From: Pseudomonas graminis
GTDB taxonomy: Bacteria; Pseudomonadota; Gammaproteobacteria; Pseudomonadales; Pseudomonadaceae
DNA length: 64,000 nucleotides
Assembly (NCBI RefSeq): GCF_013201545.1
Contig: NZ_CP053746.1
Coordinates: 5,457,193-5,521,192 of the forward strand
Direction of reading: 5' to 3'
Position 1 is the first letter of the stretch, and each line of letters starts with the position of its first letter. The notes beneath the pieces were generated by a model, which saw only the letters and a list, made by a program, of their open reading frames with translations, was not told the DNA's origin and did no database searches. A program made the translations under genes and the position numbers. Shown here piece after piece: positions 44,735-54,276 of the stretch.

Positions 44735-46075
44735 TCAGATCGCCGTCTGCAATCTCCCCCGCGCAGTCAACGAACCTTCCACCTCATGCAGCGGCACTTT
44801 GGACGTCTCCGGCAACGCCAGTCCGCCCGCCAGCGCCAGCAGCGCAATCACGATCAGGTAAAACGCCGGTGCCAGGTTGCTGCCCGTTGCGCCAATCAGC
44901 CAGGTCGCCATCAACGGCGCCGTTCCGCCGAAGATGGTGTACGCCATGTTGTAGGTGATCGCCGATGCGGTGTAACGGGTGCGCGTCGGAAAGGTCTCCG
45001 ACAGCAACGCCGCCGTCACCACGCCGCAGAGGACAGCGCCAATCGCCAGCAACATCACGCCGACGATGGACGCCACAAAGGAACCGGAACTGGCCATCAG
45101 AAACGACGGATACACCACCACGATCAGCAGGACGCAGGTGCTGAGCACCGTCTTGCGTCTCCCGACCTTGTCGGAAAATGCTCCGGCCACCGGGCAGATC
45201 GCCGCCGCGAACAGCAACGCAATCAACGACACCAGCAGCGCGGTCGCACGACTCAGTCCGCCAGCGACCTGCAAGTACGTCGCGAAGTAGGTGGTGAACA
45301 TGTAGAACGACAGCGCCGTCAGCGACACGAACGCGCCCAGGCAGCAAATCGCCGCGCCATGGTTGCGCAGGGTTTCCTTGAGCGGTGAATGGGCGACCGC
45401 GTGTTCCTGCTTGACCGCCTGAAACGCGGGGGTTTCGTCCAGTTTCCAGCGCAGGTACAGCCCGACCAGACCCAAGGGCGCTGCGATCAGAAACGGCAGC
45501 CTCCAGCCCCAACTGCCCATGGCTTCGGCGCTCAGCGAGGCTTCCAGCGCGTAGGCAATGATCGCCGCCGCCGCGAACGCCGAAAAGGTCGAGACCGGCA
45601 CGAAGCTGCCGTACCACGCCCGTTGCGTGCGTGGCGCGTGTTCCATCAAGTAAGCGCACGCCCCTGCGTATTCACCCCCGGCGGAGAAGCCCTGGGCGCA
45701 GCGGATGAGGGTAAGCAAGACGGGCGCCATGACGCCGATTGCCGCGTAGGTCGGCAACAGACCGATGATGGTCGTCGCCCCGGCCATCAACAGAATGGTG
45801 AACGCCAGGGTGCGCTTGCGGCCGATGCGGTCGCCCAGCATGCCGAAGAACACGCCGCCCAAGGGACGAAACGCGAAAGCCACGGCGAACACCGCGAAGG
45901 TTTTCAGTAACGCGGCGCTGGCGTCGCCGCTGGGGAAGAACTGCTGTGCAATGGTCGTGGCCAGAAAGCCATACACCGCGAAGTCGAACCATTCGACGAA
46001 ATTGCCGATGGCGGCCGCCACGATGACTTTTCTCAGGGTGGCAGGATCAACCTGCTCAAGGACGGGAGTGGTCAT
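44735..46075 (-). CDS. MFS transporter, metabolite:H+ symporter (MHS) family
   Basis: A 446-residue MFS protein with the MHS hallmarks: IGNFVEWFDFAVYGF at TM1, RPLGGVFFGMLGDRIGRK loop, and RCAQGFSAGGEYAGA. Relatives carry organic acids, shikimate, alpha-ketoglutarate or proline/betaine; the substrate here is unknown. ATG 46075 is preceded by GAGG. Single gene, 151 bp from fsr. Confidence 0.9.
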   Translation of the reverse strand: MTTPVLEQVDPATLRKVIVAAAIGNFVEWFDFAVYGFLATTIAQQFFPSGDASAALLKTFAVFAVAFAFRPLGGVFFGMLGDRIGRKRTLAFTILLMAGATTIIGLLPTYAAIGVMAPVLLTLIRCAQGFSAGGEYAGACAYLMEHAPRTQRAWYGSFVPVSTFSAFAAAAIIAYALEASLSAEAMGSWGWRLPFLIAAPLGLVGLYLRWKLDETPAFQAVKQEHAVAHSPLKETLRNHGAAICCLGAFVSLTALSFYMFTTYFATYLQVAGGLSRATALLVSLIALLFAAAICPVAGAFSDKVGRRKTVLSTCVLLIVVVYPSFLMASSGSFVASIVGVMLLAIGAVLCGVVTAALLSETFPTRTRYTASAITYNMAYTIFGGTAPLMATWLIGATGSNLAPAFYLIVIALLALAGGLALPETSKVPLHEVEGSLTARGRLQTAI

Positions 46076-46216
46076 GGAAACCTCGGCGCGCGTGGGAAAG
46101 ATCCGATTATCGGCACAGCGCCCTGCCCGCCCGACTCCAGAAATGTCGCCGACGTACTCAGGACCGACCTATCGGAGGGTGTGGGCCGCAGGATTCGTGC
46201 CAGTGCCCGGAAGGGG

Positions 46217-47056
46217 TCATTTGCTCCCGTTCAGACCAGAAGCCCGTGAACACAACCGTGGTTCGTATTTCACATCCCATTTATCCGCCGTGGCGACGAG
46301 CACCACATCGTCATCCACCCGCACGATGCGTTCGTGAGGTTTGGCGCACGCATCCTGGGCATAGGTTTCCAACCGGTACGCAAAAATCTCGGCCACGCCC
46401 AGTAGCGCCCTGTCGAACCACGGCAACGCGAAGGTGATGACCAGAAACAACATCGCCATGGCAACCAGCCGTGCGAATTCGAGCTGCACGCGCCGGCCCA
46501 AGCGCTCTCGCGAACGCTTGAACGAAGCCCGCTCTGAAAACACTACAAACAGGAGGTTGTTGACCAGCGCAGACCACACGCCATACCCAAAGGCGCGAAT
46601 AGCAACGCTGATATACAGCAGCGTGAGAAACGCGACGGCCACAACGACAGTGGCAGGCACTGCAATAAATGCGGTGGTGTAAGGAAAAGGATTGGACGCC
46701 GTTTTCGAGAACTCGTTGATCAGCGTGGAGGCGTAGCCGGCGGACACCGAAGCCGACATGGTCAACAGCCCGGCCATCAGCGCTTTGCCATACAAAGAGC
46801 GCTTCGCCCATCGATCCACTGCGCCGATCCAGCCGTTGATCTCAACACACAGGGCAATAATCAGCGGGATACCTGAGATTGCCATAACGCTATGGGCCGC
46901 TGCTCCCAACTCACCGGTGTACGCCACAGTCAGAAGTGACAAGAAAGCAATGAGCAGGCCAGCGTCATAAAGGCTCACTTTGAGCGAAAGACGCCGACGC
47001 TTTTTAATGAACCTGACTTTTCTGGCATGCAGATATCCCATGAACTTCAGCAACAT
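46217..47056 (-). CDS. Hypothetical membrane protein
   Basis: A 279-residue protein I do not recognise. The N terminus is strongly basic (KKRRRLSLK). Hydrophobic segments near residues 30-47, 57-75, 90-110, 125-152 and 195-213 suggest four or five TM helices. The hydrophilic C-terminal tail (about 65 residues) has several cysteines. A very good AAGGAG site precedes ATG 47056, so translation looks real. Lower GC content and more AT-rich codons than the neighbours suggest possible later acquisition. The stop lies 15 bp before, in the same direction as, the PLP enzyme gene upstream. Confidence 0.7.
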   Translation of the reverse strand: MLLKFMGYLHARKVRFIKKRRRLSLKVSLYDAGLLIAFLSLLTVAYTGELGAAAHSVMAISGIPLIIALCVEINGWIGAVDRWAKRSLYGKALMAGLLTMSASVSAGYASTLINEFSKTASNPFPYTTAFIAVPATVVVAVAFLTLLYISVAIRAFGYGVWSALVNNLLFVVFSERASFKRSRERLGRRVQLEFARLVAMAMLFLVITFALPWFDRALLGVAEIFAYRLETYAQDACAKPHERIVRVDDDVVLVATADKWDVKYEPRLCSRASGLNGSK

Positions 47057-47071
47057 TTGAACTCCTTGTTT

Positions 47072-48085
47072 TTACGTGGGAGGCGACACGCGAAGATCAG
47101 CGGCCACGTCAGTGGACCGCCTGCCTTGCAGCCCCCCCGAATGTATAAAGATCAACCGGGTGCCGATCGCGAACCGGCCCTCCTGTACGGACTGCTTCAA
47201 CGCCAACAGCGCCTTGCCGGTGTAGATGGGCTCGAACGGGATGCCGGATTCGCGCTCGCAGGAGCGGATGAAGTCGAGCAACTGAGCATCAGTCTTGGCA
47301 AATGCGCCGAGGGATGCATCAAGCAACGAATAAGGTGGCCTTGACTTCAAGCAGCTGCTTTTTGCAGGGTCCGCATATTCCGATATTTCAGTAGTCCATT
47401 TCGCACACGGTCGCGAACCTTCCCGGAGCAATGCGTCGACATTACTTTCAACCCCATGACCTTCAGGCACCGCCATCGCGCCAATCACCGCGTGTTGCCC
47501 CGCCTCCGCGAGCACCAGTCCGGCAAGGGTGGTGCCAGTGCCACAGGCCAGCCACCAGCAGTCATAATCTTCCCACCCCAAAACGCCGAGCTGGCTGCGC
47601 GCCTGTTCGACGATTTCAGCGCAGCCCATTGCGCCGGCAAGCCCGCCGCCGCCCTCGGGCACCGGAAACAGATGCGGATACCGCTCGCGCCACGGCAGCC
47701 AGAAATCCGCGTCATGCCGCGCGCGATACCCGGCGTAACCCAGCCAGTGCAGCTCCATACCGAACGCTTGCAGATCCAGCACCGTTGGCGTCTCGACCGC
47801 ATGCCCCCGCACCAGCCCGACCGTGGCAAAACCAAAGCGCTTGCCCGCCGCCGCCAGCGCATGAAGGTGATTGGAATGCGCGCCGCCCAGGCTGATAACG
47901 CCACGCGCCCCGGCTTGCTCGGCGGCCGCCAGATGGTGCTTGAGCTTGAACCATTTATTGCCGCTGATCAGCGGATCGACAAGGTCCAGCCGCAGGATCG
48001 CCGCCTCCACGCCGGCTGCCTGGAGCCAGTCGAAACGGAGGGGTTGCAGCGGTGCACAAGGGAGTGGTGATGAAGGAGCAAACAT
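47072..48085 (-). CDS. 1-aminocyclopropane-1-carboxylate deaminase / D-cysteine desulfhydrase-like PLP enzyme
   Basis: A 337-residue fold-type II PLP enzyme. The Schiff-base lysine is in ISGNKWFKLKHHL, followed by SLGGAHSNHLHALAAAG and the phosphate loop ACGTGTTLAGLVLAE. Family members degrade D-cysteine to pyruvate, sulfide and ammonia, or deaminate ACC; the sequence does not separate these reliably. ATG 48085 is used. Between ALLREG and YSLLDASLGAFAK there are about 28 residues (including AKSSCLKSR) that do not look like the family and may derive from inserted DNA (47338-47432). Confidence 0.82.
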   Translation of the reverse strand: MFAPSSPLPCAPLQPLRFDWLQAAGVEAAILRLDLVDPLISGNKWFKLKHHLAAAEQAGARGVISLGGAHSNHLHALAAAGKRFGFATVGLVRGHAVETPTVLDLQAFGMELHWLGYAGYRARHDADFWLPWRERYPHLFPVPEGGGGLAGAMGCAEIVEQARSQLGVLGWEDYDCWWLACGTGTTLAGLVLAEAGQHAVIGAMAVPEGHGVESNVDALLREGSRPCAKWTTEISEYADPAKSSCLKSRPPYSLLDASLGAFAKTDAQLLDFIRSCERESGIPFEPIYTGKALLALKQSVQEGRFAIGTRLIFIHSGGLQGRRSTDVAADLRVSPPT

Positions 48086-48326
48086 GAAATCGGTCGGGCA
48101 ACGGACGGTGCGCGAGTCTAGCACTCGTTGCGCAGGGGGCTCGGTTTAGGAGGCTGTGTAGGGGGATTCTTGTTCTTCATTAGGACGCGTCTGGTTCGTG
48201 TTTTCGCTATGGAACGGCGCCTGGAAATGCCTCATCTTCGCCCGCCTCAGCCCTCTCTCATGGACGAGTTGATCGGTTCTTTACGGATCGGTCAGAGGCG
48301 CATTTTCCTGCCAGGGACGCTCATCC

Positions 48327-51300
48327 ATGCTCACCGTATTGCCGCCTTTCTTTGATCACAGTCGCCATAAGCTTGTTGTTCATCGTTTGCCTGTGTCGCT
48401 CGACGTCTTGGCCTTCGAGGGCGAGGAACGGCTGAGTCAGCCGTTTCATTACCGCGTGGAATTTAATTCCGTCGAGCAGGACATCGGCGCCGAGCGGATG
48501 CTGGGGAAGACCGCTCAGTTCAGCCTGCATGCTGCGGCACATACGTTGCCTGTTGCGATTCGTGGGTTGCCGGTCCCTCGGGTTGAAGCGTTGCGGACGT
48601 TGCATGGGGTGGTCACGGGTTTTAAGCGGCTTTCCGGTTCGGCTGACGAGGCCAGATACGAGATTACTTTGCAGCCGCGGCTGGCGTTGCTGGGTCGTGG
48701 GCGGCAGTTCCGGATCTATCAGCATCAATCGGTGCCGCAGATTGTCGAGAGCATTCTGCGTACGCGGCATGATTTTGAGGGGCAGGATTTCCTGTTCACG
48801 CTGGTGCGGGAGTACCCGAAGCGCGAGCAGGTGATGCAGTACGGCGAGAGTGATCTTTCGTTTATTGCGCGGTTGTTGGCCGAGGTGGGGATCTGGTATC
48901 GCTTCACCAATGACGAAAGGTTGGGGATTGCGGTGGTCGAGTTTCATGACGATCAGCGGCATTACGTTCGCCCTCGGATCAGTTTGCCGTTAAGGCCTCA
49001 GTCAGGGTTGGGCAGCAGCGGGCAGGATGGGGTTTGGGGGCTGCAGGTCAGTCATGAGGTGGTGGAGAAGAACGTTCACTTTCGGGCTTACCACCATCGG
49101 GATGCGAACGCATGGCTGGATGGGGATGTGGATCAGACGCGGGGTGACACCACAACTTATGGCGAGGCGTATCGCTATGCGGAGCCGTATCGCGTATTGG
49201 GCGACAAGCTGGATCAGGATGAAGATCTGCTGGGGGAAAGCGGGTTTTTCTATGGTCGACTGCGGCATGAGCGGTATCTGAATGATCAGACTCGGCTGAG
49301 CGGCGTCAGCAGCAGTGCTTCGTTGGAATTGGCGCAGGTGCTGGCGATTTCCGGTGGGGCGCCGCAGGCTTTTGAACCGGGGGCGGTGATCACTGGCTTG
49401 AAGCTGCGTGCAGCGCGGGATCGAAGCTTTGAACTGAGCTTTGAGGCGATTCCTTATTCCGAGAGCGTGTGTTTTCGGCCGCCTCTGCAGGCCAAACCTA
49501 AGATAGCCGGCACTGTTCCGGCCCGTGTCACCAGCTCGCTGGCCAACGATCCCTACAGCCACATCGACAGCGAAGGTCGTTACAAGGTCAGCTTTCTGTT
49601 TGATCGCGACAGCTGGAAGCTGGGTCAGGAAAGCCTGTGGCTCAGATTGGCTCGACCCTATGCGGGCGACACCCACGGCCTGCACTTGCCACTGATCTGC
49701 GGCACCGAAGTAGCCATCGCGTTTGAGCAAGGCGACCCGGATCGGCCCTACATCGCCCATGCCCTCCATGACAGCCGACACCCCGACCATGTGACGCTGC
49801 TGCGCAGCGATTACAAACGCAACGTGCTTCGCACCCCGGCCAATAACAAGCTGCGCATGGAAGATGATCGCGGCAAAGAACACATCAAACTCAGCACCGA
49901 ACACAGCGGCAAGAGCCAACTGAACCTTGGGCATCTGGTCGACAACGAGAAGGACAAGCGCGGCGAAGGGTTTGAATTGCGCACCGATGGCTGGGGCGCG
50001 ATTCGGGCGGGAAGCGGGCTGTTTATCAGTGCGGATGAACAGACCAAAGCCCACGGTCAGCAGCTCGACATGGACGCGGCGATCGACCAGCTTGAAACCG
50101 CACTGTCGCTGGCGCGCACCATGGCCCAGGCCGCGAGAAGTGCGGGCGCCATTCCCGCCGATACGAGCGGCCAAACGCAACTGAACGATGCGCTCACCAA
50201 TCTCACCGAGCCCGGGCTTCTGCTGCACGCGCCGGCCGGCATCGGCATGGTCAGCCCCGAGGCCATCTGCCTGTCCTCCGGTCGCGAAAGCGTCGCCATC
50301 ACCTCGTCACGCTCAACCGACCTCAGCGCCGGACGCAACATCACCGGCACCGCCGAAGGTGCGATCAGCCTGTGTGCTGTGACCAAGGGCCTGCAAATCA
50401 AAGCGGTCCAGGGCGACCTGCAAGTGCATGCCCAAATTGGCGAACTGCACGCGCTCGCCCAAGACGACATCAAGATTGAAAGCCTGGCCGGCCGGATCGA
50501 AATCAGCGCGCCGAAGGAACTCGTCCTCAGTTGCGGTGGCGCATTCATCCGTATCAAGGATGGCGAGATCGAGCTGGGCGCGCCGGGGAATATCTATCAC
50601 CGTGCCGTTTACGTGCTAAAGGGCGGTGCCACCACGCTGACCACCCCGGTGACGCCAATACCTTATGGCTATGGGGCGGGGTACACCCTGGTCGATGCGC
50701 AACAGGCCGCCGCCCGTTTCGTCCGTTACCGGATCACCACGCAGGCCGGCGAAGTATTCAACGGCGTGACCGACAAAGACGGCAAGACCATGCCCGTCCA
50801 CACGATGTTGCCTGGAAACATCGCGATCGACTTTCCGCAGCCTGAAGAATGGCTGACGCCGCGTCCCGCACCTGAACTGGAGGAGGAAGAAGAGGAAATC
50901 ACCGAAGGCATCACCCTGCGCATCGGGCTGTTCTTTGACGGGACAGGGAATAACCAGAGCAATGCGGCGGCTACGGAGCGGTGCCGACGGCAGGATCTGG
51001 AGACCTTTAGCAGTGAAGAGCTGGAGAGCATTGCCGCGACGTGCAAGCAGTATGGGTTTGGGGAGTTTGACGGCAGTGCATTCAACAGCGCGCCGAATAA
51101 CAGTTACGGAAATGCGCCTAGTAATGTGGCGTATTTGTTTCAGCTGTATCCGGACAACGCGGTGGATGGTATTTCGGCTGAAGCCAAAACCGCATATATC
51201 AAGGCGTACGTAGAAGGTATCGGTACTCGCAGCGGTGGCAAGGATGCAACGGTTATTGGGCAGGGTCTTGGCCAGGGTGAGACGGGGGTAGTAGCGCGGG

Positions 51301-52001
51301 TGAAGGAGGTCCCCGATCTCGTTGCCAAGCAATTAAGTAGCTTCCACCAAACCAATCCCGGCATTGTTATCCAGAGAATCGAGTTTGACATTTTTGGCTT
51401 CAGCCGTGGCGCCGCCGCTGCACGGCATTGTGCTAATGAAGTGCTTAAACCGGGTCGTGGGTTGTTCAGCGAACTGCTTAGAGGTGGTCTATCGGGCCTG
51501 CTGAGAGATTTTGATTCGGCCGCTGATGTATGCATCAATTTGGTCGGTCTGTTCGATACCGTTGCGGCCATCTCAGACCCTTTACATGGGGACTTCAGTC
51601 CTGACGACGACGTTAATCGTGGCGTCAATCTCTACCTGCCACCCGACTGCGCGCGGCAGGTCATTCAGCTTCAGGCGCTCGACGAGTACCGCGCGGATTT
51701 TTCTGTTAATCAAGTGCACCACACGCACCTCCAGATAGGCCTGCCGGGCGCTCACTCCGATGTCGGCGGGGGCTACCTCCCACGCGCGCGAGAAAAGTTG
51801 TGGATGACGCAGCCCTGCAAGGCCAGTGTTCCGGACGGTCAAAGGGTTGAATCTCATGCCGCATGGGTTCGTGCAGAGGCGGACGCCAAGGTCTTGCGGG
51901 AGTCAAGCGTTGCGCGCGATGGCAACGTTGCTGTGAAAGCCTGGCCAGCAGCAACTAACCCTCGCGGGAAAGTTGAGCCGGTCATGCAGGACTACTGGTA
52001 A
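48327..52001 (+). CDS. T6SS VgrG spike fused to DUF2235 lipase effector, truncated by frameshift
   Basis: A 1224-residue specialised VgrG. Order: gp27/gp44-like N-terminal spike base (about 1-400, FHYRVEF, QYGESDLSFIARLLAEVGIWYRF), gp5 OB and needle (about 400-560), DUF2345 extension (about 560-780), linker with a Glu-rich stretch (about 845-860), then a DUF2235/Tle-type alpha/beta-hydrolase (from ~860, LRIGLFFDGTGNN). The lipase nucleophile elbow is FGFSRGAAAA (Ser about 1024), with further conserved residues in GLFDTVAA and LPGAHSDVGGGY. It would be fired into neighbours to hydrolyse membrane phospholipids. The frame ends at TAA 51999-52001; comparison with the duplicate at 53049-53641 shows one base is missing between 51998 and 52011, which cuts off about 114 C-terminal residues. 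No hcp, PAAR or sheath genes are in the window, so it is an orphan vgrG. Confidence 0.9.
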   Translation: MLTVLPPFFDHSRHKLVVHRLPVSLDVLAFEGEERLSQPFHYRVEFNSVEQDIGAERMLGKTAQFSLHAAAHTLPVAIRGLPVPRVEALRTLHGVVTGFKRLSGSADEARYEITLQPRLALLGRGRQFRIYQHQSVPQIVESILRTRHDFEGQDFLFTLVREYPKREQVMQYGESDLSFIARLLAEVGIWYRFTNDERLGIAVVEFHDDQRHYVRPRISLPLRPQSGLGSSGQDGVWGLQVSHEVVEKNVHFRAYHHRDANAWLDGDVDQTRGDTTTYGEAYRYAEPYRVLGDKLDQDEDLLGESGFFYGRLRHERYLNDQTRLSGVSSSASLELAQVLAISGGAPQAFEPGAVITGLKLRAARDRSFELSFEAIPYSESVCFRPPLQAKPKIAGTVPARVTSSLANDPYSHIDSEGRYKVSFLFDRDSWKLGQESLWLRLARPYAGDTHGLHLPLICGTEVAIAFEQGDPDRPYIAHALHDSRHPDHVTLLRSDYKRNVLRTPANNKLRMEDDRGKEHIKLSTEHSGKSQLNLGHLVDNEKDKRGEGFELRTDGWGAIRAGSGLFISADEQTKAHGQQLDMDAAIDQLETALSLARTMAQAARSAGAIPADTSGQTQLNDALTNLTEPGLLLHAPAGIGMVSPEAICLSSGRESVAITSSRSTDLSAGRNITGTAEGAISLCAVTKGLQIKAVQGDLQVHAQIGELHALAQDDIKIESLAGRIEISAPKELVLSCGGAFIRIKDGEIELGAPGNIYHRAVYVLKGGATTLTTPVTPIPYGYGAGYTLVDAQQAAARFVRYRITTQAGEVFNGVTDKDGKTMPVHTMLPGNIAIDFPQPEEWLTPRPAPELEEEEEEITEGITLRIGLFFDGTGNNQSNAAATERCRRQDLETFSSEELESIAATCKQYGFGEFDGSAFNSAPNNSYGNAPSNVAYLFQLYPDNAVDGISAEAKTAYIKAYVEGIGTRSGGKDATVIGQGLGQGETGVVARVKEVPDLVAKQLSSFHQTNPGIVIQRIEFDIFGFSRGAAAARHCANEVLKPGRGLFSELLRGGLSGLLRDFDSAADVCINLVGLFDTVAAISDPLHGDFSPDDDVNRGVNLYLPPDCARQVIQLQALDEYRADFSVNQVHHTHLQIGLPGAHSDVGGGYLPRAREKLWMTQPCKASVPDGQRVESHAAWVRAEADAKVLRESSVARDGNVAVKAWPAATNPRGKVEPVMQDYW

Positions 52002-52345
52002 CAGTGCTGCTTGAACGCCCAGTGCATGGCGAACTGAGCCTGATTGCACTGCGTGTCATGCGTGAGCTGGGGATACGTCACGGCGTTCCATTCAAGGGAT
52101 TGGAGGAGCGCCCTGAACTCGCAATGCCCGACGAGCTCATGCCTATCGCCAAGCGAATATTGCAGCAGGTAATGACGGACCGACTCGTACGCATTGAGCC
52201 TGCGCAAGAGGAGTTGCTACGAGCACGTTACATCCACCTGTCCGCGCACTGGACTCCAGAGGGCCCCTTTCTATTCAGCAAACCGGCGCCGCTGAATCGT
52301 AGGAATGTGCATCTCAACCGCCCGCAAAAGGGGTATCCAGAATGA
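52002..52345 (+). pseudogene. Detached C-terminal tail of the VgrG-lipase effector
   Basis: This stretch continues the effector in the next reading frame (open from 52004, VLLERPVHGELSLIALRV onward, about 113 codons). The same residues follow without interruption in the duplicate copy. Its stop codon overlaps the ATG of the immunity gene (ATGA, 52342-52345), the arrangement expected for the intact effector. It has no ribosome site of its own and is probably not translated independently. Confidence 0.85.
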
Positions 52346-52980
52346 AGCGTTTGGTCTTCGCAGCGGGATTGCTCATCAGCCTAAGTGCCTGCGCAACGGG
52401 AGGGTCAGTACCTCCACCTGTCAAGCTGCCATATCCAGCGTGGTACATAGGCTTTGCCGCACCCAAGCACATGGAAGTGTGGGTGGAAAGCGTCGATGTG
52501 CTTGATCAGCGAGGATACGTTTTCTTCAATGTGCATGCCGGAGTCGCCGGCTACACGCGTAAGCCTAGGGGTTGGCATAAGGGCACATCCGGGGGGAAAC
52601 CCATCACCAACGTCGACTTGCCGGACCAACTCCTTCTACGCTGGCAGTCACTTGTGGAGCCTCAGGCTTACAAAATCAGCATCCGGATACCGCAATGGGT
52701 CCGTGATGAGATGGTTAGGCCAGAGCGTGTTCTTTGCCAGTGGAATCAGCAATGGAAAACAGACTATCGGGAGACGATCACGCTGGGCATGGCGCCCGGC
52801 GGAATTGTAAAAGTGTGGCTAGGCGGATCGTGCCTGGACTTCAAAGAAGTCGGTCGCTACCAAGCTAAAGTCGAACCGCTCGGCCCCTACCGTGGCGCAA
52901 GCAAAGGCAAGTACATCCCGCTCGAACCGGAGAATAAAGCTTACGTAGAACAACACGGCATTCCCTATGGCAGTTGGTAA
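52342..52980 (+). CDS. DUF2931 lipoprotein, probable T6SS immunity protein 1
   Basis: A 212-residue predicted lipoprotein: signal peptide MKRLVFAAGLLISLSAC with the lipobox LSAC and lipidated Cys17. The mature part begins with a proline-rich segment and contains KLPYPAWYIGFAAPKHMEVW, the tryptophan-rich core and the C-terminal HGIPYGSW shared with the next two copies. Location directly after a periplasm-acting lipase effector, start overlapping its stop, supports an immunity role at the membrane. The family assignment is by sequence pattern; binding to the effector is inference. Confidence 0.82.
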   Translation: MKRLVFAAGLLISLSACATGGSVPPPVKLPYPAWYIGFAAPKHMEVWVESVDVLDQRGYVFFNVHAGVAGYTRKPRGWHKGTSGGKPITNVDLPDQLLLRWQSLVEPQAYKISIRIPQWVRDEMVRPERVLCQWNQQWKTDYRETITLGMAPGGIVKVWLGGSCLDFKEVGRYQAKVEPLGPYRGASKGKYIPLEPENKAYVEQHGIPYGSW

Positions 52981-53048
52981 CGCTGCTGCGGCCTCGCACC
53001 CATCGCGCCACCGCACAGATGAACGTCTCAGAACCCACTGCGGCGGGT

Positions 53049-53641
53049 ATTCCGATGTCGGCGGGGGCTATCTCCCACGAGCACGAGAAAAGCTGTGGAT
53101 GACGCCGCGCTGCAAGGCCAGCGTTCCAACCGGTCAAAGGGTTGAATCCCACGCCGCTTGGGCCTGTGCAGAGGCGGACGCCAAGGTACTTCGCGAATCA
53201 GGCGTGGCCCGCGATGGCTACGTTGCGGTGAAAGCCTGGCCTGCAGCAACTAACCCTCGCGGCAAAGCTGCGTCGGCCATGGAGTACTACTGGATAACCG
53301 TAATGCTCGAACGCCCCGTACATGGCGAACTGAGCTTGATTGCACTGCGTGTTATGCGTGGGCTGGGGATACGTCACGGCGTTCCCTTCAAGGGTCTGAA
53401 GGAGCGGCCTGAACTCGCAATGCCGGCCGAGCTCATGCCTATCGCTAAGCGAATCTTGCAGCAGGTAATGACGGACCGGCTCGTACGCCTGGAACCTGCG
53501 CAAGAGGCATTGCTACGAGCGCGTTACATCCACTTGTCTGCACACTGGACCCCAAGAGGCCTCTTCCTACTTAGCAAGCCGGCACCGCTGAATCGTAGGA
53601 ATGTGCATCTCAACCGCCCGCAAGAAGGGTACCCAGAATGA
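53049..53641 (+). pseudogene. Duplicated 3' fragment of the VgrG-lipase effector
   Basis: From YSDVGGGYLPRAREKLWM to the stop, this 593-bp block repeats the effector end at 51754-52345 (offset 1295 bp before the frameshift site and 1296 bp after it). It lacks the VgrG part, the lipase serine and most of the hydrolase. It keeps the correct frame through the point where copy 1 is broken (YYWITVMLERPVHGEL). The frame is open upstream to an ATG at 52967, so a small fusion protein could be made, but it has no credible function of its own. It looks like an orphan effector tail brought in with an extra immunity gene. Confidence 0.87.
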
Positions 53642-54276
53642 AGCGACTGCTCTTAGTGGCTGGGTTACTGATCAGTCTGACTGCCTGCGCAATGAGCCCC
53701 TCAATGTCACCGCCCCCCAGGCTGCCATATCCAGCATGGTATGTCGGTCTGGCTGCTCCCCAACATATGGAGGTGTGGGTGGAGACGGTTGATGTGATCG
53801 ATCAGCGAGGTCTGGTTTTTTTTCGTGTGCATGGTGGGGTCGCGAGTTACACCGGTCAGCCGGAGGGCTGGGGAAATGGCGCGGGCAAGTCGAAACCCAT
53901 CAACAACGTCGATCTTCCTGAGCGAATCTTTCTGCGTTGGCAATCCCTGGTCGAGCCGCAAGCCTACAAGATCAGTATTCAGATACCGCAGTGGGTGCGC
54001 GATCAGATGATCAAGCCAGAGCAAGCCTTTTGCTTATGGGCAGGCAAATGGGAGGAGGACTATCGCGACGCGATCACCCTTGGAATGGCACCCGGGGGGA
54101 TCGTTAAAGTCTGGGTGGGTGGATCTTGTCTGGGATACAAAGAAGTCGGCCGTTACCAAGCTAAAGTCGAGCCGCGTGGCCCGAATCAAGACGGAAAAGG
54201 ACTATTTTACCGACCACCAAATCCAGAAGCACAGGCTTGGATAGACCAACACGGTATTCCCTATGGCAGTTGGTAA
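53638..54276 (+). CDS. DUF2931 lipoprotein, probable T6SS immunity protein 2
   Basis: A 212-residue paralogue of the preceding lipoprotein with signal MKRLLLVAGLLISLTAC (Cys17) and the same conserved core (KLPYPAWY replaced by RLPYPAWYVGLAAPQ). Its ATG overlaps the stop of the effector fragment (ATGA), exactly as copy 1 overlaps effector 1. The sequence has diverged most in the segment after Cys17 and around residues 75-90 and 130-145, where partner specificity might lie (inference). Confidence 0.82.
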   Translation: MKRLLLVAGLLISLTACAMSPSMSPPPRLPYPAWYVGLAAPQHMEVWVETVDVIDQRGLVFFRVHGGVASYTGQPEGWGNGAGKSKPINNVDLPERIFLRWQSLVEPQAYKISIQIPQWVRDQMIKPEQAFCLWAGKWEEDYRDAITLGMAPGGIVKVWVGGSCLGYKEVGRYQAKVEPRGPNQDGKGLFYRPPNPEAQAWIDQHGIPYGSW

